From the NCBI GenBank assembly GCA_007922225.1, contig ML680086.1, positions 10,330,540-10,394,539 of the forward strand: a DNA stretch of 64,000 bases. The letters run 5' to 3'. The notes beneath the pieces are model-generated. The model did no database searches and was not told the origin of the DNA. It saw only the letters and a list, made by a program, of their open reading frames with translations. Numbering within the stretch: position 1 is the stretch's first letter; each line of letters opens with the position of its first letter. Origin of the DNA: Emydura subglobosa (lineage: Eukaryota > Chordata > Testudines > Chelidae). Of this stretch, positions 1 through 11,222 are shown in pieces. The position numbers were made by a program, and so were the translations under genes.

Positions 1-374
1 TGCAATAGAACTAAACACTTCCAACTGGCTGGCCAGTACAACTGGGATAAACAGATGGAATTTGATTTGCTGTTGTTCCTAGGGGTAATCTCATTCTTCA
101 TCTGCAAATATTTGGAGGACTGCTGTGGAATCCATGAGAATATTGTGAGACCTGAGAATTAAACAGATCTGTGCCGGCCAGGAACAAGTTCATTTACCAT
201 TCTCCTGTTTAAAGTTTCAAGTCATCCAATCAGGGAGCAGAATCAATGTCATGTGACCAAATTATATTCTATGAAGTGCAAATGGTCCAAATGAACAGTT
301 CACAAATTGTCCATTGTCCAGAAATAGTTGGTCCAAACTATTCAACAAAGACTTATGCCCAACCTACAAGAAGC

Positions 375-630
375 CGTATGGTCTAGCAGAATGGGCACTG
401 CCCTAGGAGTGAGGATCCACGGGTTCTATTCTTGGATTCACCACTGACCTACTGTGTGATGTGAGGTAAAAGACTTCATCTCTCTGTGCTTCTGTCTGTC
501 TTGTCTTGTCTATTTAGACCATATGCTCTTCAGGGCAAGGATTGTCTCTTACTAAGTATATCTACAGTGCCTACCACACTGGGAGCTGTAGACATTACTC
601 TAACATGCAAATAATGCTGCTACTACTTAA
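375..630 (+). repeat. tRNA-headed SINE with LINE-type tail
   Basis: The left part carries a degraded pol III promoter: an A-box-like stretch (ATGGTCTAGCAGA) followed by a B-box-like GGGTTCTATTC. The middle resembles the MIR/CORE-SINE body (CACTGACCTACTGTGTGA). The right part (about 511-630) has the tail seen in other copies here, beginning TTTAGACCATATGCTCTTCAGG and including AGTGCCTACCACACTGGGAG. This order of head, body and tail makes it a near full-length plus-strand copy. Its divergence suggests an old insertion. Family naming is from memory. Confidence 0.7.
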
Positions 631-3600
631 TATGTCCTCTGAATGGCTTGACTAACTCATCTAGCCAATAAAGACGAGTGCAAGCCATTGACAGAGCTGC
701 TGGCATGGTTCTAACCATGTACCCGGTTTGTTTCTCTAGATTACACTGTGAGGAACAGATAAGAATTCCCCCAGATTGTTAACCAAGTTGCAGTGTCCAC
801 AGAGTCTCTCCTGTTATTACTCAGCCGTTACTGAATTTTAGTCATGACTAAATTGTAATGGCTAAGTGACATTCCTATTTGCTAACATTCAAAAGGAAAT
901 TAAGCAGCAAATTGTTACTGAATACATTCCTTTGACCTGGCTGTACTGAGAGTTTGGGATTCCAGGATTTTCCACTTTTTTTTTTTTTTTAAACTGTCCC
1001 TGGCTTCTGATGATGTGCCATTGCTGCATGTATGTGAGTTTGCTGCAGTTAGTGTGGGTGAAAGGTTCCAGACTGACAATCATGGGGCCTGATTTGACCT
1101 TGATTTCAGTGATCTGTGGCTCAAACCCTCAGAGACGGAAGCCTTCGGTTGATCTCTAGGCGTGGCGTGGCACCCATCTTTCTGCTGAGACTGCACAAGG
1201 ATGCAAAGTGGGATGGGGTTTAAAACAGGAGTATCTGGAACAACCAATAAAAACTCTCTTTTGGCGTGAGGCTCAGGTGACAGCCTCTGGTTATGTTCTC
1301 TACGGCGAGGTGGGTGCAGCTGGCTGGCTCTTTGCAAACTAGTTGCTTTGACTGAGTCCCTGGGGGTTCACTGGTGGTTGTTTGGGAGAAGTCATTGGTC
1401 CCAGGGGATTGCTTATGCTCTCTGACGGGATGACTGACATTCTTATGACTAGGAAGCAGGAAATCAGATACTTCAAGATGGCCTCATGACCATCCCACGC
1501 TGAGCCTCTGGATCAGTGCATATTTACAAAAGTGGGCACCAGATTTGTGCTTCCCACCATGTTGCCGACCATGTGTTTTTAACAGGAGTGTTGTGAGGTT
1601 GGGCTGGCTTTTCAGAGGGGAGGGAGGAACTTGTGATTGTGCAAACAGGCTCATGCTGCTCAGGAATTTTGCCGGAGCTGCCTGCAGTTCCCCCTGCGGC
1701 TGCCAGGGCCTGCTGTACTGTTTGTTGTTCAAGGTGCACCTGTGCACTCGGAGCAGGGCAGAGCTCTGAAGCAGGTGTGGAAGGACTGAGACTCCCTGTG
1801 CTTGCAGCAGGAAATTCACTTCCACCACAATGCAGGGAGTGGGAACGAAGAGAAATAGTAACCTACGGGCATCTCCACCCCCTGCAGACTGGAGATAGGG
1901 CAGCTGCTGGGGCTTGCAAGCAGGGTAATTGGAAACCTGCAAAGGGACTATGGGAGGAGGAGAGTGGGGACAGAGGGAGCCGATATGCAGAAGAGGATTC
2001 TGGGAAGGGCTGGAGGAGGGACAGGTGTATGGGACAGCAGGGAGGAGTCAGGCAGCAGGGTCCGCCTATTTGTATGAAAGTTGAAGTGGACTTATTTATC
2101 TTGTGCACACATATGGCTGAATTTTCAACCTGTAATTGTCTCTCACGCTGGGTCTGAGCAGTGGGAGTTCCAAAACCGGACAAGCCAAAACCAGGATTTA
2201 TTCTCTCTCAAAAAATCTCATGATTGTTAAGGGAATCCCAGGACTTTTTGTGGTTCTGACTTGTGATTTTTTGAACTCCTGGTGCTGGAAACCCTGCTTC
2301 CAGGAAGAAAGAATCACTGGGATGAAAACTTGGGGGGCAAAAAAATTAAGGGGCATAGGTGCCATTGAAGCAAACGCTTAGATTTTATTTGAATCGGTGT
2401 TCATGGATACTTTTTGGGACCGAGTGTGTCAGTAAGAACATTGTAATGTGGATGAAATACTCACTATCTTTTGTTTGCCGACATATTAAAACAACCAGAA
2501 ATGTGGCTTCTAGGAAACCTGACTTCTAGGAAATCTGCCAATCAGATATAAGACAAGGATTATTTGCTGTGTTTATTTAACTCCTCCAATAAATGTCCCT
2601 GTCTTTCACACTTGCTCTCTGAACATTTTATATCCTTATGAAGTTTGAAAGAAACACCTCGTTGCATGTTTGCTATGTTTTTAGCTGATATCAACACTTC
2701 AGGACTGGCACAAAGTAATGTAAGGTTAATATATCAATAAACGAGAGCTCTCTGATTCAGATCCTGATATCAGTTACACTAATAAAGATTCAGAGCAACT
2801 CTGTTAGATTCAAACTATATATATATATATATTATACCCATATAACCTTTTTGCAAGTTAAAACTCCCTGGAAAGAAATTATTGGATCTGTTGTCTTTAC
2901 GGGCTTCCAGTGCTCATTTCCTTGCCACCCCAAATGTTGAGTCTAAGAAACACTACAAACAGTTTTAGTATGAGAGCTTATGTAATCATAACTATGCTAA
3001 GTAATCAGATGAAGGGGTAGAGCTGAAGAGGGAGAGAATGCATAACATCATCACCCATAGGAAAGACGTCAGGACCCACTCTCAGCACAAGACAAGTGAA
3101 ACCAATTACAGGGGTGACTGGGGGGAGGGAAAAGAGGGACACCTATCTGTAGCCATACTTGGATTGTGTAACAATATTACAGTCACACTCCTCTCCACCT
3201 ACCTATCCCATAGCTCTCAGTGCAGCTCCCTGAAGCGGTGACTTCTGGGAATTTTCAGAATATCTTCTGGGAACCCAAGAGACTTGTGGGAGAAGAGAAC
3301 AGGCTCCTAGGAAAAAATCATGCTCTCTTTACTCCCCTTGAATAGTCACAGCAGAAATAGAGAATGTGGAGTGTGCGCGCGGGAGAGAGTGTTTGTAAGT
3401 TACAAGGCCATTCAAGAGATAGTATCAAAGGGGTCTGTTGATATGGTAACCACAAGAGTGAAACTTGATTTAGCTTGTGTTGTGATCAATAATTAATTAT
3501 GATGATTATTTATTATTAAGTGCCAACAATGTGTGTGCTTCAAATCCCCAAATGTATCTGCAGCCTCATTCAGTTTTCCCGGCTTGTATTTTTATACCAT

Positions 3601-4044
3601 TCACGGTCACAAAAGATTTTACAAAAAGAATATTTAAAACAATGTAATCCGCATAGGAAATGTTCCTCTGTTCCAAACTTGCTCTTACAGGAGAGAGAAA
3701 TTCTTTCTTTCTCTTAACAGATTGACTTCAGGCCAACTCTACAGCAGCGGATTGTCAAATGGTGGAAGCTTGGGGTCAGAAGCGATTGAGTTAATTACCA
3801 CAAAAGTAAGGGGAGTTTATTTGCAGGCTGCCATTCCTCTGGTTAACACAGAGTGAGCAACACGATAGGGGCATTGGAGCAAAGCGAAACGAGGGACATA
3901 AAGCAGCCAGATTCAAAAGGAGTTGAATAATTTAGGTGGCTGGGTCACAGACGGTACATGCCATTTGTTGTAAATTAATTCGACTAGATGGCAGGAACCA
4001 AGCTAAGCAACAGGGGAGCAACCATCCAGCCCTCTACACCTACA
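631..4044. other. unique sequence with simple repeats, no gene seen
   Basis: No coding signal was found on either strand. The stretch contains a T-run at about 976-990 and an AT dinucleotide tract at 2815-2833. A 174-codon open frame near 1633-2157 overlaps open frames on the opposite strand and has no recognisable domain, so I treat it as chance. The block from 3480 to 3520 is very AT-rich and contains ATTAATTAT. Confidence 0.4.
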
Positions 4045-4310
4045 TTACAAGTGAGGGGTGTGATTTCCCCTGCTCGTGCACTCACACTCCTGCTAGCTGT
4101 CACTGAGGTCACGTGAGTGTAAATAACAATGTAGCCTTGGTAGTGGCAGTGGAGGCACGGCTGAGCCATGCCAAGTACAAACTTGTGTGAAACCAGTGGC
4201 TCAACCGTACCTGTGCTATACTGCCCTTTATACTCTTGCTAGCTCAAGGAGAGCTAGAGTGGGCATGTGCACACTAGTATGGGAATTGCATCCCTAGCTC
4301 ACAGCGCAGG
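4045..4310. repeat. palindromic DNA-transposon-like element (family A)
   Basis: The two halves are imperfect inverted repeats. The left arm (about 4053-4165) contains GCTAGCTGTCACTGAGGTCA and AGTGTAAATAAC. The right arm reads the complement, with TATACTCTTGCTAGCTCAAG and GGGCATGTGCACACTAG. Arms about 100 bp long with a small core are typical of non-autonomous palindromic elements. The same family appears at 8275-8554 and 19682-20076. No target duplication could be fixed for this copy. Confidence 0.65.
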
Positions 4311-5920
4311 CATAGGCTGAATAGGAGATGGACGGGTGTATGGTACAGCCCTGGTGATGATGCCACTGGAATAATGTTAATGCCTTAGCGTGAAATTCAC
4401 CCCAATGTGGAGGCTCCACGCAGGGCTGGATTTCTAGTTAGGCACGTGCCTAGGGGTGCTGGCGTTCTAGGGCTTCCTAAACAGTGGCGAATTCTGCACG
4501 GGCCAATGGGGCCTGTGTCCAGGGACTTCCGCCAATTTGGGGGCCTTGCATGAGGGCCAGAATTCTGGCCCTGACTCCTGCTCCTACTCCTCTCTTTCAG
4601 GGCCCTGCTCCTCCTCTTCCCCCTGAGGTCTCGCCCCCTGCCAGGGTGGAAATCAGAGCCCAGGGATAAGCATATTCCCCCTACCAGGAGCTGATCGTCC
4701 CAGTCCCTCTATCCCTGCCCCCCATCCACATGGAGCTGGCCGGGCCAGCCCTTCTCTCCCTCATCCCCATGCAGAGAACATGAAGGTCAGCTGTAAGAAT
4801 AGGGGTGCTCAAGATGCTATGCGCAGGGATGCATATATCCGGCCCAGGCTCCATGCAAGGCTTTCTGTATCGCCGGAACTGTTTATAGGAGTGCAGAAGG
4901 GTATGGTTAGAGTGGCCGTGTATCAGAACCTCAGTAACCCCTATGTGTTATGGAGATGAGCTCCGTGCTGCTTCTGAATGGCTTGGCATGGAGGAAGCTG
5001 GTTGTGGTAGGCTGGCAGAGGAACCATTAGATTTGCTCTTGATTAGATGCTATGTCCAGGAGCTGCTGTATTGGGAGCGCAGCAGCTATTCCAGCATTGA
5101 GACCCCTGGGCTTTCCCACAGGTTGAGAGGGAGTGAAATGTTGCCCCCACTTTGTTCTCTGCACCAAGCTTGTTTGCTTATGATTTGTGCAGGGAGTGAT
5201 GAGAATGCAGCAGAGGCTAATCATAAGGCTCCCATTGGCTGAAGGAGCTAAGTTTTGAGGGAAGGTTAAGGGAGTAGGGTTTATTTCTGTTGGACAGTAA
5301 AAATCTTTGTAGTAAGGTAACTGAGGTTTCTAAAATGAAGAGAGGGATTGATAAAGTAGCTTACGTTATAGCCTTCACACTGGCAAGGAATTAAAACACT
5401 AGGACACAATTGGGAAGCTGGTAGCAAACAGAGACCTTGGGCAGAAAGACATCATGCAAATGTAACCTTCTGTCAAGTGGTGTCAGCAGCAAAAATGGGC
5501 CATTTTCAAATATCAGGGGGTGGTTCTTGAAATTAACACATACCACCAGCTCGAGCCCTCACCTGGAAACCTGGGAAAAAACAAATACCTTCCCTTGGGT
5601 GTCTTGACAGGGGATACTTTCCCTCTCATAAGCACTGAGTCTGTGTGTAACACAAGGAAAACTTTATTAAGGGGACAAGAGAACACAGCAGTGATGAAAG
5701 GGGAGGAAGATTAAAAATTAAAACCCAGCTATGGAAGGGATATTGGCCTCTGCAGAGTTCTTCTGTGCCTAAAATGGCTGACATTATCCTGTTCTCATTG
5801 TGAAGAATTTGTGCAAAGCCCTGTATTCTATTCATGGAAATATAGGCCTAGATTGACATCAGTAGGACAGGTTATATGAATAAGTGTTCACCAAGATGAG
5901 TAAGAGCTCCACTACCTGGT
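4311..5920. other. unique sequence, no gene seen
   Basis: No coding or structural RNA signal stands out. CAGGGCTGGATTTC near 4421 and its near-complement TAAATCCGGCCCT near 10963 resemble the ends of a known type of DNA repeat, but they are too short to call here. Confidence 0.35.
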
Positions 5921-6110
5921 CCATAGAAATTAGACATGGAGAAGACCTGTTAGAGCATCCAATCCCTCTCTTCACGGCCAAAGCAGACCTATTCCCCACT
6001 GGACATTCCCCATTGTGTTTTGTCCTGCCTGCCTTTTAAATGAAATGACACTTCTACCACTTCCCTTGGGAGAATATTCCACCACCTGATAGAACTTCTG
6101 TATTTATTTA
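5921..6110 (-). repeat. CR1 LINE 3' fragment, old copy
   Basis: The plus strand begins CATAGAAATTAGACATGGAG, the complement of a CR1 3' end. It continues with CACTTCTACCACTTCCC and AATATTCCACCACCTG, which match the conserved CR1 3' region read on the minus strand. The copy is 5' truncated, the usual state for CR1. It is more diverged than the copies at 22.1 and 33.2 kb, suggesting an older subfamily. Confidence 0.6.
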
Positions 6111-8108
6111 AAAAAACGAAAACCAGTATGGTGAATCATGCTAAGAGAGCGCTCACCACAGAAACTGGACATTTTTAGTGAGCATACGCATCTGGTCTGA
6201 TGGGGTGCAGACCAAGAGATGTTTAAAGCATCTAGTGTTGTTTTGCACAGTTGTCATATTAGCAGGTGATTTCCCCCTCCCCCCCATCCCCCATTTGTCG
6301 CAGTTACTTTTAGGCCTGTTTGGTAAAGTGACTGCTTCCCACTTCCATTACATGGACTATTTTATTGCTTGCCATACTGACCTAGAGCATTCCTGTTGAT
6401 TCCCCCAAGTCCTTGGCAGGATGGCTCTGTAAGAACTGTGCCACCAGGAATTACCAGTTGGTGTCTACCCTTGGGACTCGCCTCATTTCATGAGTGTAGA
6501 AAAATTAATGCAGGTTCACTGGCTTTTCCAAGGGTCTTTTAGTGGCGGGGCAGGGGGGAATCTGTTCTGCTGCTGTACTGCTTCCCCAGACACAAAGGTC
6601 TCGCTCCACAGAATTCCTCAGGGGATCTATGACTGCTCTTAGTTCGACGGAGGGAGCAGACCCAATTTCACATGGGGTGGGGAAGATCTACGTGGAAAGT
6701 GCCCTACATGCTCCTCCAGTTGGGACCCACAGTAATTAGAGATGGAAAAGGAAGTCATATGGGTCATCTAGGCTTCTTCCATGCCACTGCCCCAGAGGAT
6801 ACTTTCTTGTGCTTACTCCTTGTCACGTATCTATTTGACACTCTGCTATATCTCACCAATTCCTAATGCCCAGATTAATTCTTCCTTTGCTTAGATTTCA
6901 TCCTATCACTCCGAGTTTCACTCAATTGGATCGGGCAGGCAAATGCATTAATATGGACAGAATGTGACGTGTTGTAAACTCTGGGATTCAGAGTAAATGT
7001 ACATGAGGTGTCAGTGTTGTTTGTAGTTGCCTGGCTATAACAAATGAAAATGTTAAGAAATGGTAGATACTATATGGCTTTATTATTATCTCGGTGGTCC
7101 TGGTGACTTGAACGAATCACTTAAGCTTTGTGCTTGTGGTTTGTGTGTTTGCCAGAAACCTTTGCTAATATCTCAGCCTTATGTCATACAGATGGGCCGA
7201 GTTAATCTTCTCTCTCTATATATAGAGAGAATTTTGGATATACAGAGCATTATTTCTTACTGAACCCTCTCTGCTTAATCCTTATTTTGCTGCAATAAGG
7301 GAGGGACTGAAGGGTTAATTAACCCTCTCTAGGGAGAGTAGTCTGGAATTTTTAAGGCTCCGTTAGTCCTATAACATTTTATGAAAGACATTTTTGTTTT
7401 ATTGTTGAAATCTTTCATTCAGAGACATCCCTCATGGAGAACTCTTTCAATTTGATCTCCAACGCAGACGTAAACTAGCTTATCTGAGATCTTTTAATAA
7501 CATATTCAGGGCTTTTAATAAACGTGAATTTAATCAGTGACTTCTTTTTTCCACTGGCAAGATAATTTAATATTAACACATCACACCTTATCATCCAATA
7601 ACACTTAGTCCCTGTAATCTTATGACAGGCTAATTTCTGTAGCAACGTCCCCAGTGTCAAATCTGCTCCATTCCATTACTACCCCAACTACTCATACAGC
7701 CTGGCTTGGTAATGAATATTCTGGCTTCTAAGCTTTTATCTGAGGATTATGAGATGAATGCAGAGTTTAGCCGGAGGGAGTTGCTGCTTCAGTTTGCCCA
7801 TTGGAGTTTTGTTAATGTCATTGGAATAAATGAACCCCCCCACACCCAAGGTGGAGAACAATATATATATATATTATAATAATGGAAACCCCCCAGGTAG
7901 TTTGGCATTGGTTTTAGGGGTTTGGAAAAGGGCTTAATGTTAATTGGGAAAGTGGTCGCTGGAAAGCTACAGCACTGCATCATTCCAGGGGTGACAGAAT
8001 TAGAAAAGCAGCTGCATGATATCTGTCACTCACATTTTGGATGAAAAAACCCCTCATCATTGCTAACTTGCTGGCTCTCAGAATGTCCTAATACAGGTAT
8101 AAAAGAAG
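6111..8108. other. unique sequence with short perfect palindromes
   Basis: There is no gene signal. Two perfect palindromes lie close together: TCTCTCTATATATAGAGAGA at 7211-7230 and AGGGTTAATTAACCCT at 7311-7326. The segment from about 7380 to 7640 is AT-rich and complex rather than repetitive, with several TTTAATAA and ATTTAATC motifs. A short (TA)n tract sits at about 7859-7880. Confidence 0.4.
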
Positions 8109-8625
8109 GATGTTGATTTTTGTTTCTTCATCACCTACCATTCAAGGACCTCAGAATGCTTTGCAAACATTATCTAATCAAGCTTTGCAACAACTGTGAG
8201 TTAGGTACTATCATCCCCATTTTACTGTACATAAACTGAAGCACCTAATGGTTTAAATCCACTGCCACACAGTGGTTATGTCCACACTGGGGCAGCAAGG
8301 TGTAATTTCCAGCTGAAGGACACACCCCTGCATGAGCTCTGATCAAGCTACTGAACTACAAATAGTAGTGTAGTTGTCGCAGTGTGGGGGGTTGCCCTGA
8401 ATACGTAGCAGGGGCCTCAGAAGGAATTGTACTGAGGGCAGCTGGCCCAACCCGCCGCTTACGCCACCATGATTACACACTACTTTTAGTGCACTAGCTC
8501 TATCAGAGGTAGTGGGGATATGTCTCCTTGTGCTGGGAATGACACTCCCAGCTCCAGTGAGTCAGCAGCAGAGTTGGGGATAGAAGCCAGACATCCTGAC
8601 TCCTAGTCCCCTGCTCTTATGACTA
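8109..8625 (-). repeat. tRNA-headed SINE split by a palindromic element
   Basis: The left piece (8109-8274) has the minus-strand SINE signature: GGACCTCAGAATGCTTTGC, ATCATCCCCATTTTACTG and CACTGCCACACAG. The right piece (8555-8625) continues the same SINE with GAGTCAGCAGCAGAGTTGGG and CATCCTGACTCCTAGTCC. The join falls inside the conserved body, so one SINE was interrupted by a later insertion. That order of events follows directly from the two matching halves. Confidence 0.75.
8275..8554. mobile_element. palindromic DNA-transposon-like element (family A) inside a SINE
   Basis: The arms are imperfect inverted repeats: ACAAATAGTAGTGTAGT on the left pairs with ATTACACACTACTTTTAGT on the right. 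CAGTG lies on both sides (8270-8274 and 8555-8559) and may be a 5-bp target duplication, although the right end looks shorter than the left. It carries no coding capacity. It resembles the elements at 4045 and 19682. Confidence 0.65.
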
Positions 8626-9240
8626 GAAAATGTTCTTAGCTGCACCTGGGTTCTTTAAAACCATGTGTAATGAGGGGGGCGTGGCCTTCCTCTGAGATGG
8701 ACAGACACCTGCTCCGCCCCCTGGTGGGCGGAGCCAGGGCATCCACGCCCGCCCTGCTGGAAGCAGAGGGGTGAGGCATTTGGGGGAAAGCTGTCAGAGG
8801 AGAAGGGTGTCTCTTCCCCACTGCTGGAGCTTGAACTCGAGCTGCCTGCCACCAAGGAGCTGCTGGGGCTACCACTAGCCATTTGTCCTAGGGAAACTGA
8901 CAACTCTAAACCTCAGGTATCCCCATCGAAGACCTGAGCCCTAGACCTCTTGGCGCTCAGCCCTTTACCTGAGCCCCTAGACTGTGTTTGCTGCTCACTC
9001 CTGCCCTGCCCAGCCTGAGGGCCTGGGACCATAGGTTACTTAGTCACCTGGCCCTGCCTGAGGCTCTGGGCACCAGAGATTGCTAATTCCCTGCTTTGAG
9101 CCTGCCTGCACTGGAGCGACAGCACGGGAGAGAGGCCTCCCTCACGGACTGAGAAGGAGGCATGGCCTTGCAGCCCTATACCATTGTTTGTGGCGGCCCT
9201 ATAGGCTGCTTCTGGCACACGTCTGGGGGTATGTCAGGGC
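8626..9240. other. GC-rich stretch, no gene confirmed
   Basis: This stretch is clearly richer in G and C than its surroundings, with GC-box-like sequence near 8670-8735. Two overlapping minus-strand open frames near 8636-8903 have low-complexity serine- and proline-rich translations and no domain. It holds the CTCF-like motif listed separately. Confidence 0.35.
8714..8729 (-). promoter_or_regulatory. candidate CTCF-binding motif
   Basis: On the minus strand the sequence reads GCCCACCAGGGGGCGG, very close to the core vertebrate CTCF motif (CCACCAGGGGGCG type). It lies in a small perfect inverted repeat, CTCCGCCC-CCTGGT-GGGCGGAG, at 8712-8733. The motif match is direct, but occupancy is inference. 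Confidence 0.5.
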
Positions 9241-9523
9241 AGGTCCACTCTTAAAACACTGCATCAGCACGGCTGCACCGATGCTGCTGTAGCGCTTGAC
9301 TGGAGATGTTCGATGCTAAGGGAAGAGAGCTCGCCTGTCGGTGTAGTTAATTCACCTCCCTGAGAGTCGGTAGCTATGTTGAGAAGAGAAGCTCTCCTGC
9401 TGACATAGAGCTGTCCACAGGAGGGGGTTAGGCTGGTATAACTACATCGCTCAGGGGTGTGGATTTTTCACACCCCTCAGCGACGTAGTTATACCAAAGT
9501 AGGTCTCTCATGTAGATCAGACA
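9241..9523 (+). mobile_element. palindromic DNA-transposon-like element (family B)
   Basis: This matches the layout of a very common turtle-type element: a left end GGTCCACTCTTAAAACACT, a middle with TCACCTCCCTGAGAGTCGGT, and a right end AGGTCTCTCATGTAGATC. The right third is a long hairpin (9435-9495) with almost complementary 28-base arms around a T-rich loop. Copies also lie at 54952-55185 and, inverted, at 56585-56850. There is no coding capacity. Confidence 0.75.
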
Positions 9524-9949
9524 TTCGTGTTTGTGAAAGTAAGAAACTAACAGCTTTGGTCAGAGTCAGGCACGTTGTTGGACAAGGGCTGCGCTACCTG
9601 CCCTCTCTCTATCCCCCCCCAGTCCAGCCTATCCAGTTGACCTGTCCCCTGATGGAAAGCTTTTCCTCTTATGGAACCTTTCTGAACAGTTGTCCCCTTG
9701 AGAACTAAACTGAGACCATTGGCTTCTTCCACTTCTGACCTCTATCCCAATATGAGTCCTTGACTGTAGGTCTGAAAGGCAAGTGGCTGAAGCCAACATA
9801 TCAGCAAAGCAACTTTCCTGCTGCATTCTGCCCCTCAAACTTCTCAGAGCTGGGGCAATGCCTGTGTCTGTATCAAAGCACTGCCCTCTGACAAATTGCA
9901 TCTGTTTTAATTGTATCCCTCACCACTGCCTGTAGCATTTGGTTCCTTT
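9524..9949. other. no feature seen
   Basis: This is unique-looking sequence. The open frames here overlap on both strands and have no recognisable domain. Confidence 0.3.
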
Positions 9950-10055
9950 TCCTGGATTGTAAACTGTTTGGGGCAGAGATTGTTTCTTCCTCTGTGTGTG
10001 TGGACGGTACCTAGCATGTTGTGGGTGCTACCAGGATATACGGATGATAATATCT
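9950..10055 (+). repeat. SINE tail fragment
   Basis: GGATTGTAAACTGTTTGGGG followed by GTACCTAGCATGTTGTGG matches the LINE-type tail of the SINE at 375-630, in the same orientation. The tRNA-related head is absent, so this is a truncated copy. Confidence 0.6.
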
Positions 10056-10149
10056 GATAAAGACCATAAAGAGAGAGAGAGACCCCGAGGAACTAATATT
10101 GAGGGAAGGTTAGGATTATAACTCGGCATTTCTGATAGGAAGAAACAAT

Positions 10150-10417
10150 TAGATTGTTATTTGTATTGCAGTGATGCCCAGCCCAGTCAGGGCCTTGTTG
10201 TGCTAAGACCTGTGCATACAGCAGCAGACAGTCCCTGCCACAAAGAGCTTACAATCTAAATAGACAAGATAGAGAAAAGGTGGGAAGGGAAATGGGGGCA
10301 CAGAACAGCAAAGTGATTCACTCAGGGTCAAATAATTGGTTAATAGCACAGCCAAGCACAGACCCCAGCTCTCTTGAGTCCCAGCACAGTGCTCTGTCCA
10401 CTAGCCCATACTACCTC
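10150..10417 (-). repeat. tRNA-headed SINE, near full length
   Basis: On the minus strand the order is a head with AGGTAGTATGGGCTAGTGG and AGAGCACTGTGCTGGGACTC, then the body, then the tail beginning TTTAGATTGTAAGCTCTTTG and ending near AATACAAATAAC. This is the same architecture as the copy at 375-630 but better preserved, which makes it a useful reference for the family in this window. Confidence 0.75.
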
Positions 10418-11029
10418 TCATGCACTCAAAAAGGCACTCCCAAGATGCAAGGCACTTAACCATTCCATCCTGTGGAGTATTCCCTTGTCCCACCTCACTT
10501 TTTCTGAGAGAAGGGTACCTGCATCAAAGGCAGGGCTGGTCCTGGATCACAAGGCACTCTAGGTGAGGAGCATCTTCAGCACCTCTGCCCATTTGTTAAA
10601 CTTTGAATACCTTATTTATATTGTATTTGTAGCCCATTTCATGACTTTGATGCATGATTTGCATGCATGGTTTATCCACATCATATAAGATGATAAATTT
10701 GCATGCTAGCATCTGTAAATCTGTATTTATTCACGCCATATATAAGCAAAATGTAGTTCTCAGAGTCTGGAAGGTTCCACAAGATTCTACAAAGCTCCAG
10801 AACATTCTAGGAGGTTAGTGAAAAATGAATCCGCATACGGAATCCCTGAAACATTTTACTTCAAACATTCTATTTTCCCTTTTGTCACTAACAACACAAA
10901 TGGCACCCCAAACCTGGTGCCCCCCCCAAGCCTGACGCCTCAGGCAGTCGCCTGCCCCTAAATCCGGCCCTAATCAAAGGGCTTTCATGGTGATTGGGCA
11001 TGGGGATTCACTGATGTGGGACGGGAGAG

Positions 11030-11222
11030 AAATGTGGTGGATTCCCCATCACTTGAAGCCTTTAAATCAAGACTGGAGTCTTTCTAAAAGAGATGCACAA
11101 CCAAAGTGATCAGCCCAATGCAGGGATTACTAGGTGAAATTCTCTGGTCTGTGTTATGCAGGAGGTCAGACAACATGATCATAATGGACCCTTCTGGTCT
11201 GAAGATCCATGAATTAATGGAT
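11030..11222 (+). repeat. CR1 LINE 3' end
   Basis: GGTGGATTCCCCATCACTTG, AATTCTCTGGTCTGTGTTAT and GCAGGAGGTCAGACAACATG follow the CR1 3' untranslated consensus in order. The copy ends near AAGATCCATGAATTAATGG, the usual CR1 terminus. It is 5' truncated. A close relative lies at 61330-61600. Confidence 0.75.

Noticed and set aside
1633..2157. 174-codon plus-strand frame
   Set aside because: Overlapping frames on the opposite strand are also open; composition explains it and no domain is seen.
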